A model generated the notes under the pieces. That model was given only the letters and a program-made list of their open reading frames with translations, ran no database searches and was not told where the DNA came from. Source: Castanea sativa (taxonomy: Eukaryota; Streptophyta; Magnoliopsida; Fagales; Fagaceae). From it: DNA of 64,000 nucleotides. The position numbers and the translations under genes were made by a program. The DNA lies in contig NC_134015.1 of NCBI RefSeq assembly GCF_040712315.1, positions 55,653,464-55,717,463 of the forward strand, in the 5' to 3' direction. Below, piece by piece: positions 24,091 through 36,100 of this stretch. Positions within the stretch are counted from its first letter, which is position 1, and every line of letters starts with the position of its first letter.

Positions 24091-27000
24091 AAGGAGGCTG
24101 CTCGGGAAGTCGGCATAGATGAGGATGAAGGCTCTGCCGAGCAGCTAACCAAGGTAATTATTGGGGTGGATAAAGAAAAATATTTTCAAGTCGGATCCAA
24201 ACTGCCGGTACAGGAAAGAGAAGAGTTAGTCCAATTCTTGCGGGATAATATTGATGTTTTTGCATGGACGACTTATGACGTACCAGGAATTAATCCAGAA
24301 GTTATCTGCCACCATTTGAATATTAACCCCCATGCGACGCCTAGACAGCAGCCTCCTCGGCGAGCATCTCAAGAGCACGCAGAGGCAGTTAAAGAGGAGG
24401 TTGGTAAGCTAAAGCAAGCTGGTGCGATCAAGGAGATCTTCTATCCTGAGTGGCTGGCCAATACTGTCGTGGTAAAACAAAAGAATGGGAAATGGAGAGT
24501 CTGTATTGACTTTATAGATCTGAATAAGGCATGTCCTAAGGATCCCTTCCCTATACCCAGAATTGATCAATTGGTGGATGCAACTGTGGGGCATCCCCGA
24601 ATGAGCTTCTTGGATGCATTCCAAAGGTATCATCAGATCCCTTTGTCATTGAATGATCAGGAGAAGACGGCTTTTCGAGCCTCTAATGGTAACTACCATT
24701 ACCGAGTGATGCCCTTTGGTCTAAAGAATGCAGGATCCACTTATCAACGAATGGTGACCAGAATGTTTGATGCGCAGTTGGGGCGTAATATGGAAGCTTA
24801 TATCGATGACATGGTAATTAAAAGTAAGAGGACAGAAGACCATTTGACAGATTTGCAGGAGACCTTCTCGGTGTTAAGAAAGTATAAGTTACGCTTGAAT
24901 GCATCAAAGTGTTCCTTCGGAGTGGGCTCGGGAAAGTTTTTAGGGTACATGATTACTCATCGGGGAATTGAAGTTAATCCCGATCAAATTAAAGCTGTCT
25001 TAGGCTTGCATTCCCCTCGGAATCCGAAAGAGGTGCAGAAGCTAGCCGGTATGATTGCAGCCTTGAACAGGTTCATATCTCGGTCCGCAGACAGGTGCCG
25101 CCCATTTTATCGCCTTTTGCACAAATGGAAAGATTTTCGGTGGACTAATGAATGCAACTTGGCTTTTGAGGACTTAAAGCAATACCTATCTAGACCGCCG
25201 ATATTATCAAGACCCGAGAAGGAAGAAGTGTTATATGCTTACCTAGCCGTCACAAATCACTCCGTAAGTCTTGTCTTAATACGGAATGATGATGGGGTCC
25301 AAAAACCAATATATTATATCAGCAAGTCTTTACAGGAAGTAGAACAGCGATATCTACCTTTGGAAAAAGCGCTTCTAGCCGTGGTGCATGCAACAAGGAA
25401 ATTGCCCCATTACTTCCAAGCTCACACCGTAGTGATACTCACTCAATTGCCTCTGCAAGCTATCATGAGGAAGTCGGATTACACGGGTCGTGTAGCAAAA
25501 TGAGGAACCAAATTGGGAGCTTATGATATCAAGTATATGCCTCGAACAGCTATCAAAGGGCAAATCCTTGCCGACTTCGTGGCCGAGTTCACGGAAGGTC
25601 AGATTAACCACGAAGATACCATGATGACAGTAATGTCCATTGGGATGGAAAACGTCATTCCTTGGGAAGTCTACACGGATGGGGCATCAAATCGAAAAGG
25701 AGCCGGGGTTGGAATCGTGTTAATATCTCCCGAAAAGCTAGTCATTGAAAAGTCATTGAGATTGGGATTCTCAGCCACTAACAATGAGGCCGAGTACGAG
25801 GCTCTCTTGGTGGGCGCCCAAATGGTTAAACACTTGGGAGGAAAGGTAGTGAGGTTGTATTGTGATTCCCGATTGGTGGTAGGGCAAGTTAACGGAGAAT
25901 TTGAGGCAAAAAATGAACGAATGAAAAGCTATCTCAAACGAGTCCAAGGGGTGTTGGGTTTGTTTGAAAGTTTCAAGGTACAACAAGTCCCAAGGGGACA
26001 TAACGCTCATGTTGATTCATTAGCAATGTTAGCCACTTCACTGGGTTCGAGATTACCACGTATGGTCATGGTGGAGGATTTACTGATCCCTAGCTTGACC
26101 AGCATCTCGGCAGTACGGGTTCACAGCGTTCATGTAGGCCCAAGCTGGATGGATCCAATTATAGCTTTCTTGCAGCACGGAATACTACCTGAAGATGGAA
26201 CAATGGCCGAGAAAGTACGAAGAAGCGCTCCCCGTTACTGGCTATCAGAGGAGCAAAAACTCTATAGGCGTTCCTATACAGGGCCGTACCTGCTTTGCGT
26301 ACATCCTGAAGCCGTGGAACCTTTGCTGGAAGAATTGCATGAAGGTGTGTGCGGGAGCCATACTGGAGGAAGATCATTAGCTCATAGGGCCATGACCCAA
26401 GGGTATTGGTGGCCGAGCATGCAGAAAACCTCTCAAGATTATGCCAAGAAATGTGATCAATGTCAAAGATTTGCGCCAAACATACATCAACCAGGGGGTA
26501 ACTTAAATCCGTTGTCCAGCCCATGGCCCTTCGCTAAGTGGGGTTTAGATATCGTCGGACCTTTTCCTCAGGCAACAGGTAATAGGAGATGGCTTATTGT
26601 CAGCACGGATTATTTCACGAAATGGGTGGAGGCCGAGCCATTAGCCAACATTAGGGATGTGGATGCGAAGAAATTCATCTGGAAAAATATCATAACTCGC
26701 TTCGGAGTCCCTCATACCTTGATTTCTGATAATGGACTTCAATTTGATAGCAAGGCTTTCCGACGGTACTGCGCAGAAATGGGAATAAGAAATGGTTATT
26801 CAACACCGTCCTATCCTCAAGGAAATGGTCAGGCCGAAGCAACAAATAAAGTCATCTTGGCTGGTTTGAAGAAACGATTGGATGATGCTAAAGGAGGCTC
26901 GGTAGAAGAATTGCCTCATGTATTATGGGCTTATCGCACTACACCCCGAAGATCGACAGGCGAGACTCCCTTTTCAATGACGTATGGAATGGAAGCTATA

Positions 27001-27384
27001 ATACCATTAGAATCAGGCTTCCCCACCCTGAAGTCCGACCAGTATGACGAAGCGAGCAATCATGATAGGATGTATGATTGTTTGAATACTATTGAGGAAA
27101 GGAGAGAACTAGCCAGTGTGAAGATGGGCAGCTATCAGCAGAAGCTCAAGCAGGCATACGACAAGGGAGTTAGATCTAGGCCCTTGGTATCAGGTGATTT
27201 GGTACTAAGAAAAGTAGTGGGGGTAGCAAGAAATCCTGCTTGGGGAAAGTTGGGTCCTAATTGGGAGGGACCATATAAAATTACCTCATTAGCAGGTATA
27301 GGGGTTTATCGTCTAGAAGATCTGGATGGAAGGGTGATTCCTCGCCCTTGGAATGTAAATAACTTACGACGTTATTATTATTAA
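24085..27384 (+). pseudogene. pol of the Tat element (RT, RNase H, second RNase H, integrase), one nonsense codon
   Basis: One continuous frame interrupted only by TGA at 25501-25503. RT motifs: VCIDFIDLNKACPKDPFP, SFLDAF, MPFGLKNAG and the catalytic AYIDDM. The first RNase H follows to about 25500, where the TGA falls in a segment this family keeps open; the frame resumes at once (LGAYDIKYMPRTA). The second, archaeal-type RNase H (YTDGASNRKGAG, NNEAEYEALL, CDSRLVVGQV) spans about 25670-26040. Integrase has the zinc-binding H-H-C-C (HEGVCGSH, CDQCQRF) and the D, D, E triad in GLDIVGPFP, SDNGLQF and GQAEATNK. It ends with TAA at 27382-27384. A nonsense codon in an otherwise open frame suggests a recent mutation. 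Confidence 0.9.
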
Positions 27385-27433
27385 GAAAAGAATCTCCTTT
27401 TGTGCATGGTTTCCATTCGTATCAATTCTGCAT

Positions 27434-27823
27434 CACTTGCAAAAACACAAGTGTTAAACTGACCTTAGTTCTTGTTCGGCTCCTCGGGCCACAAGTCTAA
27501 GAGAAATTAGTCACTTGCAAAAACACAAGTGTTAAACTAACCTTAGTTCTTGTTCGGCTCCTCGGGCCACAAGTCTAAGAGAAATTAATCACTTGCAAAA
27601 ACATAAGTGTTAAACTGACCTTAGTTCTTGTTCGGCTCCTCGGGCCACAAGTCTAAGAGAAATTAATCACTTGCAAAAACACAAGTGTTAAACTGACCTT
27701 AGTTCTTGTTCGGCTCCTCAGGCCACAAGTCTAAGAGAAATTAATCACTTGCAAAAACATAAGTGCTAAACTGACTTTTGTTCTTTTTTGGTTCCTCGGA
27801 CCATAACTCAAGAATTATAAATC
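27434..27823 (+). repeat. 78-bp tandem array in the retrotransposon 3' region
   Basis: Units begin at 27434, 27512, 27590, 27668 and 27746, an exact 78-bp period, the last one degenerate. Each unit contains the inverted motif CACTTG...CAAGTG and the segment ttcggctcctcgggccacaa. Arrays at this site are known in Tat elements and can seed satellites. Confidence 0.95.
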
Positions 27824-28255
27824 CAACAAGATCACGGCTAAGGAATCTCAAGCATCTAAAGCATTAGCATAAACAAATCATTAAGCCTCGTCCCTCATTA
27901 GCATATTGAATCTCATGCCTTCTCTTTCAAACGTCAAAAAAGGTTAAGTAGTGAAATTATGGTGCCCAGGTTAAGCTTTTCGTGTTTCTTAAAATCATTA
28001 GTATAATGAACAATTTTGAAGTGATATGATGATTTTTTAATTCGAGTAAGCTTCTATCTGAATGCGTATAAAGCGACAGTTGGATGGCAGCACATTGTAA
28101 TAAGAATTGTATATGAAACAAAAGAGAAAGGCTAAATATTAATTTCTTAAAAAGTATTCGTTACAAAACTGGGGCAATCATATAGCCCCTTACATCCGTA
28201 AAAAAAAGAAAAAAAGAAAAACAAAAAGAAGAAGGAGACAATCACGATAGAATGA
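27824..28255. other. Non-coding spacer inside the retrotransposon
   Basis: Between the tandem array and the end of the antisense gene. No open frame of note; probably holds the polyadenylation region of the antisense transcript. Confidence 0.5.
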
Positions 28256-30605
28256 CTAAGCAACAGGCTGCTTGTCCTTTCTTTTCTCTGGTTCTTTATC
28301 TTTTTTCTTCTTTTTTGGCTCTTCAGCCACATCACCCTCAATTACTTCTTCCACGGGCTGAGCTGTGGGAGAGGGGCCTTTTGAGGCTGCTGCATCAGAA
28401 GGATCAGGAGCAGGAATAGGCTCAGCTGGTTCACTTGGTGGCATGGGGGGAGCAGGAGCAAGTCGTAATGCTGTGGGATAGTAAACACTATCTGGAGCCC
28501 GAAGTTCAGCATCGGCAGCTACCCCAGCAGCGTCCAAGGCATGACCCCATACCTCCAAGCAAAACGCCCTAGCAACCCCTTTGAGTTGGGCGGTCGAGCT
28601 ATCCGAAGCCTTTTTCATTCCAGCATCGTATGCTGCTTGTTCCGCTGCGGCCTGCTCCTGTTCCTTAGCGGCCAGTTTCCCTTGCACTTGCTTAAGCTCA
28701 ACAACAGTAAGAGCAAGCCTACTTTAAGCCTGCTTTTGAGCCTCAAGAGCAAGGTTTGCTTGTGATTCGTAGCTTTGCAGGGCAGCCTCAGCGTTCTTAT
28801 GAGCTTTTTCTACCTCAGACAAGCGAGTGAGGGTTTCCTTTAAATTTAACTCAGCTTCTTTTTGTGCCCTCACTGCCGCCTCGGCATTCTGCTCGGCTTT
28901 TCGGGCTAGATCCAACGAATGATCTACCCACTCTTCAGCCATAAAAGAAGCCTGGACCGCCTATGATACATTAGAATTAACAGAGTTAGTCATAAAAACA
29001 AAAAAAACAGTTAAGCTCAAAAACAAAATGTGCAAAGATTTAGGAAGTACCTTGGCTAAATCCTGTTTTAAAGACAGGAAAACTTCTCTCTTGCGGAAGG
29101 ACCGCAACTCGGCCATATCTTCGGGAAGGCATAGAGCCTTCTCTAAACACTCAGCCACCAAGCTCGAGCTTCCCTTCTTCGGGTCCCTCAAGTTAGCATC
29201 ATCCAAGACCGGGCTACCCGAGCTGAGGGTGAAGTTGGGTCGCCAGGCTGACGCCTTCTTTGTAGACTCACTACTGGGGTCCTTCGACGAACCAGTAGGA
29301 GCAGCTTTTTTGGAAAGGGCTTTTCCAGCCCTGGTATCTTTAGTGGAAGGGTCAAGACTCTCCCCTTCTTCGATTTCTATCACGTTTTTGCTACTTTGGC
29401 CTCTTTTTCGTTTTTTGTCCGCCGCCTCCGAGGAAGGTGCACGGGTAACGGCCGGAGTAACTGGACGAGGTGGGACCGGAATCGCCGGTGAAGAGCCGCC
29501 TGCATGCGCCTGCAGTAAAGCCAACAGGTCGGGCTCTTTCTCTTGAAAACCCATTTTGCTGGTTGATGGGTTGGAGCTGGAAGGAGCGTCTGGACGGTAG
29601 AACACTTCGAAATCCTTCTCGGTCACCTCGGGAGGATTCGGCTCGGGCGTGGCAACTCTCTCCTCGGCGACAAGATTAGCGGCTTGGTCCAACAGAGGAT
29701 AAAGTAGTTGGGCGGCAAGAGGAGCAGGAAGTTGTGCGTCCTGAGTTCCTGCAGGTGGAGGTGCGGGCAGTAGGAATCCCGGGGCCGCAACGTCAATTTG
29801 AGCGAGGCGAAGATCCCTTGCTCTGATTACGTTCTTCGGGCTTTGGAAACGTTTGGTGGATGGGGTGTATCCTAGGATGATGTGGGCTGCTCGGAGTTGT
29901 CCGTCCCGGTGTATAAATATCTCTGATCGAAGAATCCTGTTCAGGTCAGCACGGTTCACAGCAGACAAGTTCAAAGCGGTATGGTAATCGTCTGTAATGA
30001 GGAACGAAATCGTTAAGAATAAATACATTAAAGTAGTACAAAGCACATAAAAAGAATTTGGTCAAATCCTAAGTACTAAGTTAGTCCTCGGGAACCCTAC
30101 CTGGCACCCCTTCTCGGGTAGGGCAGTGTAAACCGTCATGCCAATTGCCCGAGATGACAAGGTAATCTTCATCCATCCCTTTGCTCGAATCAGGTAGACA
30201 AGAAATCAACCTAACGGAGGGGATCCTACACTTCATATAGTATTTAGTTCTGTCCCCTTTTTGGCAGTTATATACCCAATTTACATCCTGCCAGGTTAAA
30301 TTGGTCCCCATTTTTCGGTTAAGGGCGTCTGTACATCCTAAAATTCTAAGGATATTTGGGGAACATTGCGAGGGGGTAAGCCTATAGTTTATTAGAAAGT
30401 CCCTAGTTACTCTACCCATAGGAATTTCCATACCCCCCTCGATAAAGGCAATCATCGGAATCAAAACGGATTCAGGAAGCCGAGACACGAGTGGAATCTC
30501 TTCTTCCTCACAGTATGTAATATCTACGTCATCGGGAATCCTATATCGGTTTTTAAAGGCGGCTTTCGCCTCATCTGTGTTTACTAGCTTAGCGTACCTA
30601 CCCAT
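28256..30605 (-). pseudogene. Antisense accessory gene of the Tat element (retrotransposon-borne, coiled-coil protein)
   Basis: Three minus-strand exons with good junctions: A 30605-30101 (ATG at 30605; KLVNTDEAKAAFKNRYRIP; resembles proteins annotated as putative plant transposon protein, a gag-like or mobile-domain relative), B 29991-29051 (proline-, serine- and lysine-rich linker with KKRKRGQSSK, NLS-like), C 28960-28256 (Ala/Glu-rich heptad coiled coil, then a Pro-rich part and a Lys-rich end). Exon C is cut by an in-frame TAA at 28724-28726. The frame is open upstream of the ATG to 30707 without another ATG, so a further 5' exon is possible. Antisense ORFs between integrase and the 3' LTR are known in Tat/Grande-type elements; their function is not established. 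A TATA box lies upstream at 30763-30770. Confidence 0.75.
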
Positions 30606-30762
30606 TAATCCCCGCGGAAAGAGGAGAAAAGCAAGCAAATAGAGAGAAACGAAAGGAAAATGAACACACCTCTGAAGATCGCTTAAAGATGGTCCTCGGG
30701 AGCTCACTCTTCTTTCAATCCTTCAGAATGCCAAAATGAGCTTCGTCCAGCCAAAAGGCTTG

Positions 30763-30770
30763 CTTTTATA
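30763..30770 (-). promoter_or_regulatory. TATA box for the antisense accessory gene
   Basis: On the minus strand the sequence reads CCCTATAAAAGCAAG, a strong TATA box 158 bp upstream of the ATG at 30605 and directed away from the 3' LTR. Confidence 0.6.
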
Positions 30771-31050
30771 GGGGTGGGGTAAAAGAAATAAAAGCGGTAA
30801 CTTTCCCGCTCATAATTGAGAGCGGGATCTGAACCGTACATTACCCATCCAGTCGTAGAACGTGCGCGGGAAAAGAAACGCCAGGTTCCATAAATGCTCC
30901 ATCGTGGGATACGAGGCGTCAGACGCGGGTCATGGGGCAGTGAAAAGACGGCTGTACGTGTGAAAACAAACGGAAGGTAAGAAGCATGTGTGAGAAGTTA
31001 AAACTTGGTTATTAATTGATTGTTAATAACTCAAGTGTTAAAGGGGCTGT

Positions 31051-31568
31051 TGTGGGGTTCCAAGGACCCAAGAACCCGAAGACCCGAGGAAAGGAAGGCC
31101 GACATGCATTAAGCAAGATGAAGTAAAGGAGTAAGGGAAGTTACCTGGAGATACCCGAAGATGATGTGGCATGGGCGCTGCTGGCATAAGGGTTACAAAT
31201 ATCCGAAGGTGGCAGGCTAATTTAGAGGGTTGCATTAAATGCCCGGCAACAACCATTCTGGCCGCATTAATTAGAAGATACCAACTCAATCCGTTGCATT
31301 AATGTAGATATGACCTGAACAGTGCTGAACACAAAGTTAGAACTCTGTTCCATTACCGACAGACAGGTGTCAAGGGGAAAAACATAGTAGATTGCGAGGT
31401 GTGAGGCCACGATGAAAGGAACAAATGATATAAATAAGAGTCAGGACACTACGGAGAAGGGACTTTTGTTGTTGAACCTTCTCTACCAAATGTATTGTAT
31501 GCGGACTTTTAGTGAATAAAGAAACAGCCAAGTCTCTAAGCTGATTTTATGCGCTTTTGGTCCTTACA
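31051..31568 (+). repeat. 3' LTR
   Basis: 518 bp, same length as the 5' LTR, three differences. A short purine run AAAGGGG lies just before it (31040-31046), a possible though imperfect polypurine tract. It is followed by the ATATC target duplication. Confidence 0.95.
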
Positions 31569-31573
31569 ATATC

Positions 31574-31722
31574 AAGGTAGAATGTTTAGGGAGATGAAAA
31601 GGTAAAAGGAATGAGAAAGGTTGGAGAAAGTGTAAATGTTAAAAAAATGAGTACAATTTGATGAGCACAATTTTCTTTTATTTGAATTTAAGTAAAATAT
31701 TACATTTTTTATTTTTTAAAAC

Positions 31723-31779
<57 letters not shown>

Positions 31780-32335
31780 TGAATAATTTAATGATAAGGA
31801 GGATGTGATTGAATTTGAATATTGAATAAAATAAGATGAGGAGAAAAAAAAATTAAAAGATATAACAATAAAAACTAAATTATCCAAATTATTCTATGTA
31901 ATGGAATACTATTATATTTTTATCTACTATCTTTAATTTTTTATAACATAATTGGATAAAATTTAACGATCAAAGAGAAAAAAAAATAATAATAATAACT
32001 TAAAACACAAAACTAAATCGTATCAACCTAAATTAGAGTTCTAAAAAACACAAAAATTTATCAACCTAAAGTGGAGATGCAACAAAAATAAAAATCCACC
32101 AAAACATTGAGAGAGAGAGAGAGAGAGATAACCTTTTTTGTGAGAGATAACTATGTAAAGAATGGAAGAGAGAATGACAAATTTATAGTAAGGGGGAGTG
32201 AATAAGTAGAGACAAATAAAGGAAGATGAAGGGAAAGATGAATAGTGATATTAAAGTAGAGGGTAGTGGGAAGATGAAAAGGTAAGGGAAGAAGAAAGAT
32301 TGAAGAAAGTGTAAATATTAAAAAAAAAAAAGTGA
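31574..32335. repeat. Older tandem repeat: end of unit 1 and unit 2
   Basis: 31574-31680 completes the unit broken by the retrotransposon (ggagatgaaaaggtaaaagg, gagaaagtgtaaatgtt). 31681-32335 is the second unit and matches 20930-21442 plus 31574-31680 in order. A (GA)n tract lies at about 31726-31775. Confidence 0.72.
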
Positions 32336-32373
32336 ATGCAAAAAAAATTATAGGAAAATTGGAAATAAAAAGG

Positions 32374-32438
<65 letters not shown>

Positions 32439-32530
32439 AAGAAAGTGTGAAGAAAGATTGAAGAAAGTGTAAATATTATAAAAAAAAAGTGAATGCAAAA
32501 AAAATTATAGGAAAATTGGAAATAAAAAGG

Positions 32531-32570
<40 letters not shown>
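32283..32570. repeat. Short tandem repeat with two long (TA)n arrays
   Basis: A segment of about 90 bp ending gaaaattggaaataaaaagg occurs at about 32287-32375 and again at 32449-32531, each copy followed by a (TA)n array (32376-32436 and 32532-32569). The second copy has probably arisen by duplication through the TA arrays. Confidence 0.85.
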
Positions 32571-32572
<2 letters not shown>

Positions 32573-33159
32573 GTTAAAACCGACAAAGATGAATATGTAA
32601 AGTTAATAATTTATTTATATATTTTTTTGTAAAGAAAAAGAATAATAATTATGTGGCAAATGATGTAGCAATGAGGTGGTGCAACAGGAGTTCAGCAACT
32701 ATAAATGCTACACTTTAGCTTTTAGTAATATATAAATATAGATTTGAGCAGGGGCTACGGAAACTTGAGGAAACATTTTCGGAGGTGAGCGGACTTAGTG
32801 AGACAGCTTATGTGCTTAGGACCTTTGGTACTTATAGATTCTTGGTGTGTGTTTCGGGATAGATAAAAAGACAAGATTGAAAATAAAATTAATCTAAATT
32901 ATATTAATTAAGATTCTATAATAAAAGTTAAGAGCTTTATAGTTCAATTGGCATACGTACAAAATGCTCGAAGGTCTAGAAAAAAATTGTTCAAGTTACA
33001 GGATTAACGGTTTATTGCCATGCCAAAACAAATGCCAAAACAAAACTACAAAAGACTTTGGCTTGAGAACATGTGGCCAGCAAAAAAAAAAAAAAAAAGT
33101 GTTTTAAGTGGATCATGCTACTTTGTTTTGTTTGCAGAAAGACAAAATAGTGTTATGGA
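32571..33159. other. Spacer with a SINE-like fragment
   Basis: No gene. At about 32931-33010 the sequence agagctttatagttcaattggcat resembles the head of the tRNA-like SINE at 42262 (gagccttgtagttcaactagcacc). It may be a truncated member of that family. Confidence 0.4.
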
Positions 33160-36100
33160 ATCTATGGATATGAGTGTTTTTTTTCCTAAATTTTTTTTTT
33201 TATGCACTATGTGACGTTTTGTTTTAGGGATAAAAATGCTTTGTTTTTGTAATAAAGGGTTACTATCTCTATCATCTATGTAGAAATGTTTGTACATAAT
33301 AAGTTTACAACAAATTTTAGGTAATAAGCTATTATTGGTTCTAATTTGGGCCAACAACGAACATCACTTTTTTACCCACTAATAACAACTTATCACAAAT
33401 AATTTGTTGCGAAAATATTGTGCATTTAGCATTACTCATAATCTATAATCTATAGGGGAAATTAAACTTAAACCACTTGTGGTTAGGCCCATTTTAACTT
33501 TGTCAACTAAAGTTTGAAAATTATCACTTTACCCACTTAAGGTAGTTTTTGTTAAAGCATTCTCATTCGGGATTCCAAAAAAGTTCTATTTTATAACCTC
33601 AAAACCTACTTTATCTATTTTACCATTTCATTTACAACTCACCCAACATTCCAGTTTCTATTTTTATATACAACTCAATAAATTAATATAAACTACAACA
33701 TCAAATAATATAAAAAATCATGTTTCTCTCTCTTCTCTTTCATTTCTTTTTCTTCTCTTCACATTTCTCGATTAAAATAATAGTATTTTTTTTTTCATCC
33801 AAGTGAACAGTTGGTTCTATATATAAGAACCAACTGTTAACAGGTTCTAAAATCTTTTAAGAACCCATACCTGGATGGAGCAGCATTTTTGAGGTTTTGA
33901 ATGTAAAATAGCAACTGGATGGTGTTTACAATCCCCAATGCTAGTGCTCTTAGGGAGTCGTTACCCACCTCTCCAGTAGCTGTTAAAAAAACACATTTTA
34001 ACACAAACATAAAAAGAAAACAAATCAAACCCCTCTCAAGAAAACTTTCTCATGCCACTTTCCTAGGATTCATTAACACAAGATATAGAGCAAATCAATA
34101 GGAGAAATCTATGTTATTGGATCGACTTTTGCAAATTTGTACTATTTCTTATGTACATTTCTTAAATTTCAGCCATGTGTCTAGTTAAATACCTAACTAT
34201 AAAAACACCAACTTTTGTTTCTTTATTTTTTCCTTGGCTTGTAGAAAAAAAAAAAAAATGGTTTCACTGCTTCAGATCTCTCCACAGTCCACATCTCACA
34301 GTGAAGCATAAAACCACTGAAAGAAAAAAATCTGAAGACAAAAACATAGGCCCACATCTCACATCAACTCTCTTGCTGAAGCGATTTCTTCTTTTGAGAT
34401 TGGAAAAACTAATGGAGTTTGAAAAAAATTATAAAGGAGACCCTTTTTTTTTTTTGTGGTTAGAAACTCAGACAAAAGGCATTAGGCCTGGGGTTGTTCT
34501 TAGGCTAGATCTGACGGATAGGAGAGAGTGATGCGTATTAATTAACTGTGTTTGTTATGAAGATGGATTAGATTACTACTACTACTACTTATTCTTTGTT
34601 TTGTTTGTGTATAAATTAATCCACAAAGACACATACAGACTATTCATCAAAGACAAAAAGGGATACGGAAGAGACTCACAAAAGAAAGTGAGCACACAAT
34701 GCAGGCAATTGTATGAGAGCATACTTTTGCGAGTGCATGAAAATGGCGTGAAAAAGCATTTTTGGAGGGGTATTTGATCTGTTTTCTTTTATGTTTTTGT
34801 GTCAAAATGTATTTTTCTAACGGCAAAAGAAAAAGTTGGGAACAGTTGTCTAACAGGTACCATGTCAAGAGGGCAAAGTAACAATTTTCAAATCACATAT
34901 GTCAAAGTCAAAACGGGTCTAATCACATGTATGTTGAGTATAATTTCTTTTTTTTTTAATAAAAAATATTAAATTTAAAATTATTTACTAATAGTGTTTT
35001 TTTTTTCTTTTTCATAACAAATAGGGTGGAGGGATTCCATTCAAAAACATATTTTCCCTCTGGGTGAGACCTAGTTTAGCCACAAGGCTTTTAGCATTAT
35101 TAAAGCCAATTAATAGAACTTGGTTAGAAATTTTAATATTTGTTTGAGAACAACTTATTTAGTTTTTTATTTAAAGTAAGCTAAAGTATACTTATATTTT
35201 GAAAATGTGAAGAAAAAAAAAGATTTTAAAAAGTTGTATATAAATGTTAAAAAACAAAAAGCTAGCTTATAAGCTAGCCCCGAACACAAAGTTGTGCATC
35301 ACATCATCATGTAATCCACAGACAACAGATAGGTCCACACTGTGTCCTAGCCCACGATAACCAGGCCCCATTCCGCATTTAAGTCTCTGGCCATCAGGCC
35401 ATCACAATAATAGCTAGCTCAAGTACTACAAGCCTGACTAGCGCATCCCCATCCTCTACGTCCCATGAAAGAAACAAAAACGAGTACACCAATACATGCA
35501 GCAGTACCATCTTTATAATGGCCCATATGTCCAGAAAAATAAACATCTTCACAATCTGCAAATCCATCCTTTACACAAAGATCCTAGTAACTTTGAAAAG
35601 GTTTAATCTATAACTGTTGAGAGAGAACAATTAAAGACCAGAAAAAAATTATATGTTGCTCTTTTCTCAAATACACTTCGGGACCAGAAGCAGATTACAA
35701 ATGAAAGACAAAATGAAGAAAATCCAGTCATAGGATGAAACATTCTACATATATGCTAATTTGGATAAGACTCTTGGATAGGTTGGTTCAGATCAATACA
35801 AAACATGACGAGTCTTAGAGTCTGAGAAAAGTAATCAACATTACCTGCTCCATTCATGAAAAGAATCCGACCAGAATATTGGAAAACCAGTCAGAGCTAT
35901 TACTCTCACAAATTGCCCACTTGAGGCCCTTCACAATCCCCATCAGCTCAAATGGAAGAGTACAGGAGCAGAAATGGTAAAAATATATCATCCACATACA
36001 GACCATGCCATTGGACTTGAATTTTTATGTATTAAATATGTTCCAGTGATGGTCATTCGGTAGATTTTCCTTTATCTTCTCAAGCCTCTTGAGGATGTCT

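Larger units (their letters stand above)
21443..31568 (+). mobile_element. Complete Tat-lineage Ty3/Gypsy LTR retrotransposon
   Basis: Two 518-bp LTRs (21443-21960 and 31051-31568) begin TGTG and end TTACA and differ at three positions by eye, so insertion is recent. The flanking target-site duplication is ATATC (21438-21442 and 31569-31573). A primer-binding site follows the left LTR. Internal order is gag, protease, RT, RNase H, a second archaeal-type RNase H (YTDGASNRKGAGVGIV) and integrase, which is diagnostic of the Tat (Ogre/Retand/Grande-like) group. Then come a 78-bp tandem array and an antisense accessory gene. The reading frame of pol is broken by TGA at 25501-25503 and the accessory gene by TAA, so this copy is probably non-autonomous despite its youth. 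Confidence 0.96.

Noticed and set aside
25501..25503. TGA in pol as a second recoding site
   Set aside because: The following bases (GGA ACC) do not match a known UGA readthrough context; a simple nonsense mutation is more likely.
27434..27823. CRISPR-like array
   Set aside because: Direct repeats are contiguous with no spacers and lie within a plant retrotransposon.
29028..29546. Plus-strand 172-codon frame in the retrotransposon
   Set aside because: Shadow of the antisense accessory exon B, which has introns, charged linker composition and a better family match.
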